From Anarhynchus alexandrinus (taxonomy: Eukaryota > Chordata > Aves > Charadriiformes > Charadriidae): 64,000 nucleotides of DNA. Positions 52,380 through 62,539 of this stretch are shown piece by piece. Every line of letters begins with the position of its first letter. The stretch's first letter is position 1. The notes beneath the pieces are model-generated. The model had not been told where the DNA came from. It saw only the letters and a program-made list of their open reading frames with translations, and made no database searches. The stretch spans positions 104,937 through 168,936 of the forward strand of contig VUYV01000498.1 in assembly GCA_008711295.1 (NCBI GenBank), written 5' to 3'. The position numbers and the translations under genes are program-made.

Positions 52380-54755
52380 TCTCTAGCCCAGGTCTCAGAA
52401 ATTTTTTTAATCCCTTTTCCACCCCCACAGCCCGCTCCACGCTGGGCTTGAAGTGGTCACCCGCGTTAAGTGCTCGCTCCCGGTCAGGGTATGGAGCTGG
52501 TGGAGGAGGCACTGGGATGTGAAAGGAAAACCCTTTTTCCTGGAGGCGCTGAGCTATTCCTTGCTCTGACCTAGATGTCAGTTTAATGCTCCGGCAAGTC
52601 CCAAGACTTGCATATGAAGTTGCCCAGGGGAAGAGGATATTTCGGGAACACAGAAGCTTCTCAGCAGTGGTAAAGTGCACGAGCTTTCCCTGGCAGGAGC
52701 CGTGCAGAGCCTCCGTATGCTCGCGGCCGCCATGCCAGCCATGGAGCGGTGCCCCCCTCTCCTCGGGGGTGCGAGCGCAGCGCCCGGGCAGCGTGAGCGC
52801 TGGCGCTGCTCCGGCACAGGATGGCAGCGCCGGGCAGAGCCCGCGGTGCTGCCGGGGCTGGGGGCTGGAGCGTGACCGTGAGCTGCTGGTGGTGCCCGGT
52901 GCTCCGCGGCGGCGCCGTCGGTGCTGCCAGCCCGGTGCTCGGCCTTCTGGCCCGGAGCGGGAGCGTTCCCGAACCGTCAGAGGCTGTGAGCAGGAGGAGC
53001 GCGGTGTGCGCTGAGGACGCGCGCTTGCCGTGCTGGGTAAATCCCCACCTGCACACTCCTCCATTGCTGCGGCCATCGGGTCCGGTCTCCCACGTGGGGC
53101 TCTGGCAGCCAGCGCTGGACACGGGGAGCACCGCTCGCCTTCGCCTCTCTGCTCTCCTCTTCCCATCTATCTTAAACTAATTATTTTAATGAAGTGCACT
53201 GCCTTCCCCCAGGCACCCCCAGCCTAAGCCCTGCTCGCGCGCGGGCTCTGAAGTGTCTGAGCCAGTGCCCGAGTACTGAGGAGCTCTGACAAGTTGGGGA
53301 GCAGTGGGTGGAACCTGGATCTCTCCCCACAAGTCCTGGTTTTGGGGCTCTCCGAGGGCCTCGGGGGGCGCAGGGCTGCTGCTGGTCCTGAGGCACCAGA
53401 AGTAGAGCTTGAGCTGGGGCGTGATGGGGTTTGGAGGGGCTGAGCCGGTTCCCGCAGGCGGATGGGGGGTGCGGAGGTGGCCTCGCTTCCCTCGGCGTCC
53501 TCGTTGCAGGACGGCCCCGCGCCGTGTCCTCCTGCGTGCGGCTCGCGCCGGGAGCAGAGCGGCGCCGCTCCACATCCTCCTCCCGTCACCTGGGCGATAC
53601 CGCAATAAATCACTGCCAACGGCCCCGCGCATCGCTGCGGCGGCTCAGGCGCTGCTGACGGTGCGTGGTGCGGCCGAGCTGGGCGCGGGGGGGGCGGCGA
53701 GAGGTGGCTCTGCCCGGCGTTGGACGGTGGCGTTGGCACAGGGTGGCATGGGGCCAGATTGCACGGGTTCGCTTGGACAGATCAATTTGAGAAATGTGGC
53801 GATATCGTTCTGTTTTTCTTATTTATCTTTATTCTGCCGCAGGTGGGGGGAGCCGGGCAGGGACGCCGCGTGGCACAGCCCTCTCGCAGTCACACCGGCC
53901 GGTGGGGGTTGTCCCCGGCCGAGTCCCCGGCACGTCCCTGACCGGGGGTGGGCTCGGGACCACTCGGCTCCCCGGGGCATCTCCCGCTGCACCCGGCCAG
54001 CTTCGGTGGGACCACGGGAGAGCCCCGGCAGGGAACGCTGACAGCCACCGCCTGACGCGGCGCCCTGGTGAAGCTTCCCTCGCTTTCTGCAGGAGGGCTT
54101 CTCCTTCATCAGGCGCTGCGGTGGGCGGTTGGGCAGTGGGGGCTCGGGGCCGGGAGCAGCGCTGCTGCCCTAGAAGAGCCCCCCAGGGGGGATGGGGGTG
54201 TCTGCGGGAGGGCTGCTGTGGAGCTCTGCTCCGAGCCGGCAAGCGCAGCAGCGTGGAGAGGAGATGGGGAAGGTTAGTGGGGTCCTGGAGGGAGTGTCAT
54301 GCTTGGTTTAGTCTCTCAATGGCTTTTTTTTTATTTTTCCTTTCCTGCCTTGTGCCTCAGTTTACCTGGCTCTTAAACAGAGGTTAAATTTAATGTCCTT
54401 CTGCGAACTGCGCGGCGCAGTTGGTGTTGGGTGTCCTGGCAGGGTGGGAGCCGGTCCCCTCCTGCGCTGGGGCTCATCCCCGCTTCTGTGTCGGCTCCGT
54501 GCTCGCTGGGTACCGAACGTCCTTCTCCGCTCTCGTCTGTGTGGTCATGCCCCCCCCTTCCTTCCTCGCTCCCCGGTGCCCCCTCGGTGCCCGCTGGGCT
54601 TGGGCGCGTTCCCGGGGGTCTGCGGGGGGCTTGTCCCGCCGGTCCCCCCTCCTGCCCGTCGCCGTCGCAGCCTGTGCGGCGGGTGCTGCCCCTGCGACCC
54701 AAAAAGTTGATGCTTTTGTCTGTTGTTCCCCCGCACCTGTGAGTTCCCCCCGCGG
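52380..54755. other. Mixed stretch without a supported gene
   Basis: At 52380-52690 the composition is balanced and a CATATGAAGTTGCCCAGGGG segment near 52612 weakly resembles part of CR1, but not enough to call. The rest is CpG-rich with small AT patches at 53165-53200, 53775-53840 and 54305-54400. Frames up to 340 codons on minus overlap others and show no domain. Confidence 0.4.
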
Positions 54756-54759
54756 ATGA

Positions 54760-55165
54760 TTTAGCGCCGAAAGCCTGTGCTCTGGCACCGGGAGAGGGTT
54801 CCCGAGATAAAATAATCTCTGCCAGCAGCTGAAGTGACAGAAGCCCCATTAACAGCAGCATATGCCTGAAAACACACACATACTGCGAGGGAGGAAGATG
54901 CGGGGTGGGGGGAGCGCGCGAGCAGCAGCCCACAGGAAGGGGGGGGGTGCAATAGCTGGTAATTACTCTGCTGCCATTGGGACGCTCCTTGCTAATTTAC
55001 AGCATTAGTGGAATCGGGATGCGATTCTTCCTCCTGAGCCCGGGCAGGGCTGTCCCCTGGTGCAGGCAGCCGTAATTATCCACATTTAACTGAGGGCTTG
55101 TAAAATCTATTTGTCTAGCAGAATGTGAGTATAATTGCTGTGAATTAAATAAGGATGCAGTTGCG
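54760..55165. promoter_or_regulatory. Strong bipartite AT-rich island
   Basis: Left part: CCCGAGATAAAATAATC near 54813, CCCATTAACAGCAGCATATG near 54845. After a GC-rich spacer, the right part has GCTGGTAATTACTCTGC near 54955, GCCATTGGGACG (SOX/NFY-type), TTGCTAATTTACAGCATTAG near 54989, GCCGTAATTATCC near 55070, CAGAATGTGAGTATAATTGC near 55119 and GAATTAAATAAGG near 55142. At least five homeodomain-type cores lie in about 200 bp. A strong enhancer candidate. Confidence 0.5.
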
Positions 55166-55169
55166 GCTG

Positions 55170-56335
55170 GAGCAGGACCTCGCCTGACGGAGAGCACGGA
55201 AAGTTGCGTCTCCCCGGGCTGCTCCCCAGCGCCCGGTGCCGGCGGGGAGGGGGGCTGACGCTGGCCTGGGGCCGGGCAGGATTTGGGGGGGGTTGCGCGC
55301 ATCGCCGCGTCCCCGGCGCAGACCTTTCCTCCCGCTCTTGTGGCTGGTCTGACTGGAGTGGACGTGCTGACGGGAGCCGGGCGACCCGTGAGTATTCCCC
55401 GCGATCTGCTGGTTTCTCTCCTCTCCCGGCTTTGCTCCCGGGGCCGGGGGCCGCTCTGGGTTTATTTTACTCGACGAGCGCGGTGGCAGAAGCCGGTCCG
55501 CGTGCGCCGCCGGTTTGCTGGGCCGTTCCTCAGGCACAGGTCAGTGCGCTGAAGTTTTTCCCCCGGTAGCCCGCCTTTCCCCCGGTATCGCCGCCGGAGG
55601 AGCTGCTCCCGGCTCCTGCCTCCCCTGCGGCCGCAGCCCTGCGCCACATCCCGCAGCGCATCCGTGCTGGCCGCTGCGGGCCATGTGCCGGGTCGGCCGG
55701 GGGCTCGGGCACCGCGGGGGTCCCCGGCAGGGTGGGGAGCAGAGGCTGGGCGCTGCTGGGTGGCTTTTCGGGAGGGCACCGGCGCGGGTGGCACCGGGAG
55801 GGCTGGCGGAAAGCCGGGTGCCCCGCGGGCTCTGGGTGCTGTGTGGGAAACCTGCCCCGGGTCTCCTCCGTTCTGGTCGCTGACCCCCCCCCCATGACAA
55901 GCTCCCACGGTGTTTTTAAGGCGTTTGAAGGTCCCCGAGGGGCCGTTTCCTCCACCCGGAGCGGCAGTGACAAACCTGTGACCGGGACCTGCTGAGCACG
56001 GAGGAAGCGGCGCTGGAGCGGCAACGGCTTCGTCTGTTCCCTTGGCGCGGGCGCAGGTCGCGGGGTGGGCAGAGGGGACTGTCCCGCTCGCCGGCCGCGC
56101 TGGCGGGAGTGGGGGGTGAGCCGCCGCTCCCCGTGGCTGCCTCCCCCCTCCCCGGCACCGTGCCGGGATGCTGAGCGTCCCGTCTCTGCGTTAGGGTGAT
56201 GGTGGCTGCGATCTGCTAACGGCTCGATGGGAACGCTTCCCGCAGGTGAGGGATGTGCGTGCGTGACGGGAGCGCCGGCGGCATCATCGGGAGGATGGGA
56301 CCGCTCCTGGTGTCTGTGCTGGAAAAGCACTGGTG
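55170..56335. other. GC-rich non-coding stretch
   Basis: CpG-rich. The 302-codon minus frame at 55530-56438 overlaps + frames and runs into a CR1 relic, so it is rejected. No other feature. Confidence 0.45.
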
Positions 56336-56339
56336 AAAG

Positions 56340-56815
56340 GGGGAATGTGCAGAAAAGAGGCACAGAAATGTTTCCCGGTCCGGAAAAGGCGCTCTGCGGT
56401 GGGAGGTGTAGCTGAAGTAGGTTGAACTTTTCATCCAAGAGAAGTTTAAGAGGTGGCTTTGCGACGTAGGTCGTTTTAGGCTGTGATCAAGAGACTTCTG
56501 TGGGTACAGAGCGCTCTAATTTAGCAGGGAAAAGCCATAACGAGATCCAGGCACTGAAAGCTCCAGCTAGACAAATTTTGACTGAAACGGAGTGCGTATT
56601 TTTATCAGGGAAGGTAATTAACCACTGGAACAGCTTAAGCCCGTGGGGGATTCTCCATCACTTGACATCTCTGGATCAAACCCGGATATCTGTCTGGCAG
56701 GGATGCGGTGGCTTGAACGAACACGGGATCAGAGCGCGGCCGTCTTCGGGCCGTGTTCTTGGGCGCTGCGCTCGCCGGCTCTAATGGCCCTTCTGGCCCG
56801 AAGCTGTAATAAGTA
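56340..56815 (+). mobile_element. Ancient CR1 LINE relic, plus strand
   Basis: A highly diverged CR1 3' region of about 475 bp, of the type also common in turtles, crocodilians and mammals (CR1/L3-like), not the young avian type. Matching blocks in order: GTGCAGAAAAGAGGCACAG, CATCCAAGAGAAGTTTAAGA, GTGATCAAGAGACTTCTGTG, TTTAGCAGGGAAAAGCC, ATAACGAGATCCAGGC, AGCTAGACAAATTTTGACTG, GGTAATTAACCACTGGAACA, GGGGGATTCTCCATCACTTG and ATGGCCCTTCTGGCCCGAAG. The blocks are collinear. Its persistence could reflect an old insertion or exaptation as a regulatory element. Confidence 0.88.
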
Positions 56816-56819
56816 ATAA

Positions 56820-58300
56820 TGTTCAGCGTTGATGCTTGGGGGTAGGTTAAAATTTAGGTTACAGCAGGAGAGACAGTGCACTGCAGCGCTTGAAAAGGGG
56901 ACTTGAGAGCGCTCGTGGCTGTAGAGAAGGAGTCTTGTTTTCCCCGGGGATTTCTAGAGGGGGGCGGCAGCGCGCTGAAGTCACCCTCCGAGGTCGGGTA
57001 AAGAAAGCGCGCGACGCCGTGGGCTGGCACGGGGGCTTTGCCAGAGCGCCCCGGAGGGCTGTGCCGGGAAGAAGCTCTGGCGGAGGGCTGCTCCCCGGGA
57101 GGTTTTGGGCTCGGGCTGCCCTGGGCATACCTGTAAATACCCTGGGAGGTGGTGGGGAGGGGGACGGCGGCCGCTCTGTCCCTCCCGGCTGGGAAAGGTC
57201 GGTTTTTGTTGCCTCCGGGACCTCCGTGTGGTCTGAGGCTGTGGGACAGTGCTGCCGCCGGGGACACGGAGCTGCAGCGGGACTCCGCTCCGCAGCCAGC
57301 GACGGGCGGCGTTGCTCCGCGCGTCTTGCAGGTGATGCTCTCCCTGTGCATCTCGGCACGTTGTCGGCCTTTTTTCCACGTAGCGTCTCAGGGCTTGCTC
57401 ATTTTTGACTCGGGACCCACAATACCTCCTCCTCCTCTCCCGAAAAGGCCGCCCCGTGCCCGGGTGCCCTCTCCTCGGCACGTGCCGGTTGCGGTTCCCG
57501 CATGCCGCGGGGCGGCCGCTGCCCTCTCCCCACCGGCCCCAACCCGGCCGTAGCGCTGTCCCCGTTTGGTGTCTGCAGGAAACCAAAGGAAACTTTCTGT
57601 GTTTAAGTACGGAAGCCAGACACTCCCAAGACAGGCCTGTTTGTGGGTTTCCAGCCCATTTTTTGTGCCCGTGCTGTAATGCTTCTGCCTCGGGCGTGCT
57701 GCTCTGCGTTATCTACGAGAGCTCTGTAACGGGGTGTCGGAAACTTCCCTGAAGTCCGTCAGTCGTGTTCCCTCCTGTACCGAGAGTCCCGGTTACCTTC
57801 TGGGGGAGTGAAACTGCATTGGGGTGTCCTTGACGCGTCGCTGTTGGCTGTTGCTCGTGCGGCTCCTCACCTTGAGCCGGGTCACCGTGGACAAACGGAC
57901 ATCTGTCTGTCCCGCGGCATCCCCGGGGCAGGCGCGGGGGGGGCTGACCTCTGCCATCGGCTCCCGCGGCGCCGGGCAGCACATTGGCAGAGCGGGCAGG
58001 ACATGGGCTCAGCGTGCGTTGGGAGGGTTCCCAGGGCCGTCCATCTGCTCCTCCGCGGCGGCGTGAAATCCGTGGCGCGGCAGCGGAGCGGTGGCCATGG
58101 GCTGGGGCCAGCCTGCTCGGGAGCCTTCCGCCCGGCCCGCGCCCCCTGGGAGGGGTGGGTGTCCGCTCGCTGGCACGCCTGGGCAGGAGCGGCCGGCGGC
58201 GCGGTGCTGCCAGGTCCTCAGCTGGCACCCGGCGTGGTGCTGGTGGCTGACCGCGCTCCCGATGGAGGAGCATCCTCCTCGCGCATCCTCTCCCGCCGGC
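56820..58300. other. GC-rich non-coding stretch
   Basis: Mixed then CpG-rich. An acceptor-like GTTTGGTGTCTGCAG at about 57565-57579 precedes an open frame of balanced composition to 57752, but the peptide is unrecognised and no donor or stop context decides. No gene is called. Confidence 0.4.
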
Positions 58301-58304
58301 TGCG

Positions 58305-58400
58305 GCTGTAAATAGCAGCTGAGTCAGACTCTGGAATGGGACCATCTTCCCCGGGCCCATGTTTTTCCAAACAATTTTAAATCTTTCCTCTCTCAGAGAC
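58305..58400. promoter_or_regulatory. Short island with AP-1/MAF-type site
   Basis: AGCTGAGTCAGAC near 58318-58330 contains a perfect AP-1 core TGAGTCA at 58320-58326. It is followed by TTTTCCAAACAATTTTAAATC near 58363. Weak enhancer candidate. Confidence 0.3.
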
Positions 58401-58854
58401 CGGATCCGGTGTCAGAGGGGAGTGCCACAGGACAGCGGTGTTAAGGGGGGTTCTGTCACTCCTCAGTGGGACAGGGACTCGCCGTGCCCCCTCTCTCCCC
58501 GCCGGCGATGCTCGCCCGAGGCTTGCGGGGTGCTCCAAAGACACTGCACTGGTCTTAATGTCTCTGAGCATGGAGGACTGCTCCTGGGAAGGCAAAGCGG
58601 GTCCCTGCCGCCAGAGCATCGCTGCCACGCGGTGTCCGAGGACAGCGTCCAGGCAAGCGCGGCAGTGGCTGTGCCGCCCCGGCGCGGCAGGGCTGGCGGG
58701 ACAGCACGGCAGTCCCCCAGGGATGCAGCGTTACCCCACGCGTCCGCGCCGCTGCTCTTCGCCTTCATCCTTGACCTCCTGCGGGACCGCGGGCAGCCCG
58801 GCCTTCCCGGCTGGAGGAAAGGGGAGAAAACAGGAAACGTGGCACAGGAAGGGT

Positions 58855-59195
58855 TAATGCAGAAAGATTTTTACCCTGTGGCGTAAACACTCCAGAATGC
58901 ATGTTTGCCTTCATTTGCATATTGAAACATATCCTAAAGGCCCCTCGTTTGGAAAGTTCTGTTTTTTACTCCGTCTTCCTATAGAAGGGAGGAAATTATT
59001 CATAATTAAAAAGTAATAATAATGTGGAATGAAGGAACCCAGCTGTATAATACCCAGCACAAAAGGGGGAGCGTGGGGAATCTATTTTTAATGGTTTCCA
59101 CAGCAACGGAGATTTTGTTTACAGTGATTTTCCTCCTGTGCTGTGAGGCTGTTCCCAATTTACATTTATAAGAAGCTCTTGCATAGGAGGTCCAT
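58855..59195. promoter_or_regulatory. Strong island with octamer, MEF2 and X-box-like sites
   Basis: About 340 bp with a perfect POU octamer ATTTGCAT at 58913-58920, GGAAATTATTCATAATTAAAAAG near 58991, a GGAATG TEAD-type site near 59023, a perfect MEF2 site CTATTTTTAA at 59082-59091 and, two bases later, an RFX X-box-like GTTTCCACAGCAAC at 59094-59107. CTGTATAATACCC lies near 59043. It is non-repetitive, sharply AT-rich and the densest motif block in the right third of the window. Confidence 0.5.
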
Positions 59196-59199
59196 CACT

Positions 59200-59830
59200 G
59201 GAGGGTGCTCTGGGCACTCGGGAGGATGCTGAGAAGATGCGATGCAGTTGCGGAGCGGCCGACTGGCGCTGGTGGGACGGGGCGTGATGAGTGGGACCCC
59301 CGAGAGCCGGGTGCCTGCCCGGCCGTCGCGCCCTGACCGGTGGCATCCCCGCTGGGCTGCGTGGCTGTGGTGGCCGCGTGACAGATAAACGTCTGCTGAA
59401 GATCAGCCTGAGACCGATTTACAGCTGCCGTCAGGAGCTGAGCGGGGACCCCACGGGCTGGTGCACGGACCCCCTGGCACGGGGACCCTGCCGGCCTCCC
59501 TCGGGCAGCAGCTGCAGCGCGGCGCCCTTGGGAAGGCTGCGGCGGTGCCGGTGCCGGAGGAGCTGAGCCCCTGCCGGGGCTGTGCCCCACCACCCCGCTG
59601 CGCTGGCGGGGGCTCCCTCGTGTGTGCTGAGCCGATCCGTTGGCTCTGAGCATCCCCGGGGGTTGTTTTCCGGGGGTTCCTGTAGGTGGGATCCGGGCGC
59701 TGGGGCACAGAAGCCCTGTGCCCGGTTGGGGTCTGCAGCCGGCGCTTCCCTGGGGCCGCAGGCTCTGCGGAGAGCCCACGTGTCGCCGCCACGGCGTAAA
59801 TAACGCGGCAGAGGAGACGCTGATTGTTAG
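59200..59830. other. GC-rich non-coding stretch
   Basis: CpG-rich spacer between the island and the CR1 relic. Frames are on both strands, without domains. Confidence 0.4.
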
Positions 59831-59836
59831 CGAACT

Positions 59837-59965
59837 CTTTCGTCCGGCAGGCGCAGGCACAACCAGATCCAGTGGCTGGAAACCGAAACTGGGCTGAGAG
59901 GCACAGGTTTTTAGCGAGGGCTGATGGAGCGATGGAGCAGTTTGCTGAGAGCTCCTTGGGTTCCT
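59837..59965 (+). mobile_element. Second ancient CR1 relic, plus strand
   Basis: A 130-bp diverged match to the same CR1 region as 56.5 kb: CACAACCAGATCCAGTGGCT, GGAAACCGAAACTGGGC, a loss of roughly 20 bp, then GAGGCACAGGTTTTTAGCG, AGGGCTGATGGAGCGATGG and AGCAGTTTGCTGAGAGCTCC, corresponding to the stretch before and around the ACCACTGGAACAGCTT block. Similar age and the same orientation as the relic 3.4 kb upstream. Less certain because it is short. Confidence 0.65.
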
Positions 59966-59969
59966 TGGC

Positions 59970-60660
59970 GCTGCGTCTCTCCCTCCGTGGCTCCCAAAAG
60001 CAGCCGTGAGGTCGTTTAGCCGCGAGCGTTGCGATTGCTGCGGGGACAGCGCAGCTCCCCGGGCAGAGCGCGCCGGCCGGGGCCCAGGGAGGGCGAAGGA
60101 GGTTCATCCGTGGTCCCTCCTGAGGTCTGCGGAGGATGCTCGTGCTCTGGGAGGATGGAGAGGCGGATAAGGGCTCTCCTGCCTTTTTAGGTTCCCTCCC
60201 GGGGTGGATGGTGAACAGCTCGCTTCCCCTGCACCCACCCCGGGGGCTTTAGCCACTGTCCCCAGGCACGGTGGCGCCGCTCTACTTGAGGACAGTGACA
60301 AATGGACCAGCCCCGATGGCCCCGGGCCGGGACGGGCTTCAGCTCTGCTCTCACCCTCTGTCACCGCGTACGTGAGGGTGTCCCTGGGGAGGAGAGCTCC
60401 GCTCCCTCGCCCGGCGTCCCCCCGGCATCTGGGGGGGGTTTGCTTTGGTGACAGACTCCTCGTCGTCAGCAGAAGGCAGGGTTGGCTCTTGCTCAGGGCC
60501 GTGCTCTGAAGCGGCGACGCTGCGCTCCCCCACCCCAGGGAGGGTGAAGCTCGGGGCTGCGGGGAACGGCACTTGCCGGCTCTTCGGCAGCGCGGCAGCG
60601 ATGGTGGCCGGGCTGCCCGGGGAAGGTGCTGGCCCCTTCCAGCTGCGCGGCGGGGAGCTG
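59970..60660. other. GC-rich non-coding stretch
   Basis: CpG-rich. No gene or repeat recognised. Confidence 0.45.
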
Positions 60661-60669
60661 CTGCCCGGA

Positions 60670-60950
60670 GATCAGCTCCTTTTATGAACCAATAAAAGAA
60701 GGGTTTTATCACCTGTTCCAGCTAATTTTCTGTGGTTTGTAATGGCTCTGGGAAGCAGGTAATTGCAGCGATCGCATTACATGTGTAGGCATTAAAGGGA
60801 ATTGAGGGGACTGTTTGTTAATTAGCTGTACTTGTGTGGAACCTGAAACATATTAACCTTCATATAATCCCAAACTATTAGGGATGAAGAAGGGATTTAA
60901 TGATGGGAGAAACAGAAAAACAAAAAGCAATTAGGGCTCTTTTTCCCAGC
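60670..60950. promoter_or_regulatory. Strong AT-rich island with RUNX and homeodomain sites
   Basis: About 280 bp: CCTTTTATGAACCAATAAAAG near 60678 (CCAAT), a RUNX core TGTGGTTT at 60731-60738, GCAGGTAATTGCAGCG near 60755, TGTTTGTTAATTAGC at about 60812-60826 (FOX-like TGTTTGTT overlapping TTAATTAG), ATATTAACCTTCATATAATCC near 60850 and AGCAATTAGGGC near 60927. No frame, repeat or transposon accounts for it. A strong enhancer candidate. Confidence 0.5.
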
Positions 60951-60954
60951 ATCG

Positions 60955-61615
60955 CTGTGCGATGGAGCGGGGGGGTGACGGGCAGAGCAGCGCAGCGGGC
61001 AGGCACAGGAGCTGGGGGGAGGGGGGGAGACCCCCCCGGGGGGGATGAGTGGGGCTGAGAGCTTGTCCTGGCTTGGGCAGCGGCATCCCGGGGCAGGAGG
61101 ATGAGCAGGGAGAGCAGGACACCCGGTTAACCTCCCGATGCTGCCCATCGTTGAGCTTTGCATCGCCCGGGCTGGGACTCGGATGCCGCCGGGGCGGGCG
61201 CGTGTGCCGGGGATGCAGCGATCCCTCTGCCGTGGGCTCGCCTGGCTCTTCTCGAGCAACGCAGCAAACGTGAAGCTCTGCGTGCTCTCTGGGCTGCGGG
61301 GCGCCCGATGGCCCTTGGGGGGGCCGGGCAGCGGCGGGTGGTCTGGGGCTGCGGCGTGCACGTGGGACAGGGACGGCTCCGGGCACCGCTGCCCGTCAGA
61401 ACCGCTGGCGATGCGCTGGGACGCGGGTGCCGGCTCAGCCCCCGGCGCCCGGGGGATCTCGCTGGCAACTGCCGAGGGGCTCGAGCGCCCAGCGGCCGGG
61501 GGCCAAAGCGGAGGCGGGGGGTGATGGAGACCTCTGCGAGGGACCTTCCGCCTGGGCAGCGGGACAGCGCGGTGGCCGGGCTGGGCTGAGGGAGCCGGGC
61601 TGGGAGAGCCGGGAG
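60955..61615. other. GC-rich non-coding stretch
   Basis: CpG-rich with G- and C-runs (GGGGGGAGGGGGGGAG near 61015). No gene is supported. Confidence 0.45.
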
Positions 61616-61619
61616 CTGG

Positions 61620-61720
61620 AGCTGCAGGGAAGTATAAATAGTGTTTCCATGGCAACCGCTCAACATAAACTCTTTCCTCCCTGATTTCTGAGCTAACCAT
61701 ATTCCGATCAGGCCCGGGCT
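61620..61720. promoter_or_regulatory. Perfect RFX X-box beside TATA-like motif
   Basis: GTTTCCATGGCAAC at 61643-61656 is an RFX-type X-box with an inverted-repeat GTTNCCATGGNAAC arrangement. TATAAATA at 61633-61640 lies two bases upstream. Balanced sequence follows (CTCAACATAAACTC, FOX-like). The pair could be a small promoter or an RFX-bound, cilia-type enhancer. There is no ORF evidence downstream. Confidence 0.45.
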
Positions 61721-61724
61721 GCTC

Positions 61725-62275
61725 CCCCCCGTGGCAAAACCCTTCAGGTGTTGGTTATTTTTCATGCTCCTTCGCAGCAGCGGACGATGTTGGCACCGTG
61801 TGCCGGCGCCGTTCTGCGGCGGTGAAACGCGGCGCTGCCGGAGCCGGGGCGGGAAGAGCCGCGTTAGCTCCTCTCCTGCTGCTGGCAGCAGGGGCTGGAG
61901 GTTTGGAGGGTGGGCACCGGCTCCTCTGGAGATGTTCAGCCTGTCCCCGCTCTGGTTGCACAGAACTGGGACAGTTTTTCCCCGCTGCCCGGTGCTGGTG
62001 GCTCAGTTGCTCATCCCTCGGTCGCCCCCGAGGGATGCAGAGCCTGGAGGGCCTCGGGGAGCTCTGGTGCTGCACCTCTGCTGACGTCCCCCTCTGTTCC
62101 ACACGTGCAGAGCGGTAGATGCCTCCCGCAAGGGAGAGCTCTGGTTTTCCCGGTCTGCGCACGGTAGTAGCGCGTGCCGTGACTGCCATGGCGCCTCCTG
62201 CCCCAAACCGTCAAAGCCCGTCCGGGCACACGAAGCCACTTCGGCAGCTCCACTTTCCTGCTGGGAGCCCCGGTG
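61725..62275. other. GC-rich non-coding stretch
   Basis: Mixed to GC-rich. No feature recognised. Confidence 0.4.
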
Positions 62276-62279
62276 CCTT

Positions 62280-62535
62280 CACCAGCAATCGTTAATATCC
62301 ATCAGCACCGTGCAAACAAACTCCCCGCTCCATTTATTCCACCCAGCTCCCGATTTAATTAGGTTTTCCAGTTTTCTGCTTGTCCTGGGCCGATCACTCC
62401 TTAAAACAGTGGAGAATTAATTTGCACCTGCTGTCAGAAAGCGTCTCTCCCCAGTTAGAAAAATAATTAAGCCATCATCACACATCAGGGGTAATGAATC
62501 ACTGCGCTCCATTCCCTTCACAGGTCGTTTGTTTC
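62280..62535. promoter_or_regulatory. Strong AT-rich island, homeodomain sites and E-box
   Basis: About 250 bp with CAATCGTTAATATCC near 62287, GTGCAAACAAACTCC near 62309 (FOX), CGATTTAATTAGG at about 62351-62363, GAGAATTAATTTGCACCTG at 62412-62430 ending in the E-box CACCTG (62425-62430) next to CTGTCAG, AAAATAATTAAGCC around 62464 and GGGTAATGAATCACTGC near 62490. Four ATTA/TTAA cores plus an E-box lie in one non-repetitive block. Confidence 0.5.
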
Positions 62536-62539
62536 CTTC

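Noticed and set aside
52380..52690. Possible decayed CR1 or exon around TGAAGTTGCCCAGGGG
   Set aside because: Only one short block resembles CR1 and the neighbouring blocks are absent. An exon reading gives an unrecognised peptide.
57565..57752. Acceptor-like site followed by a balanced-composition frame
   Set aside because: No domain, no donor and no independent sign of transcription; a single acceptor motif is too weak.
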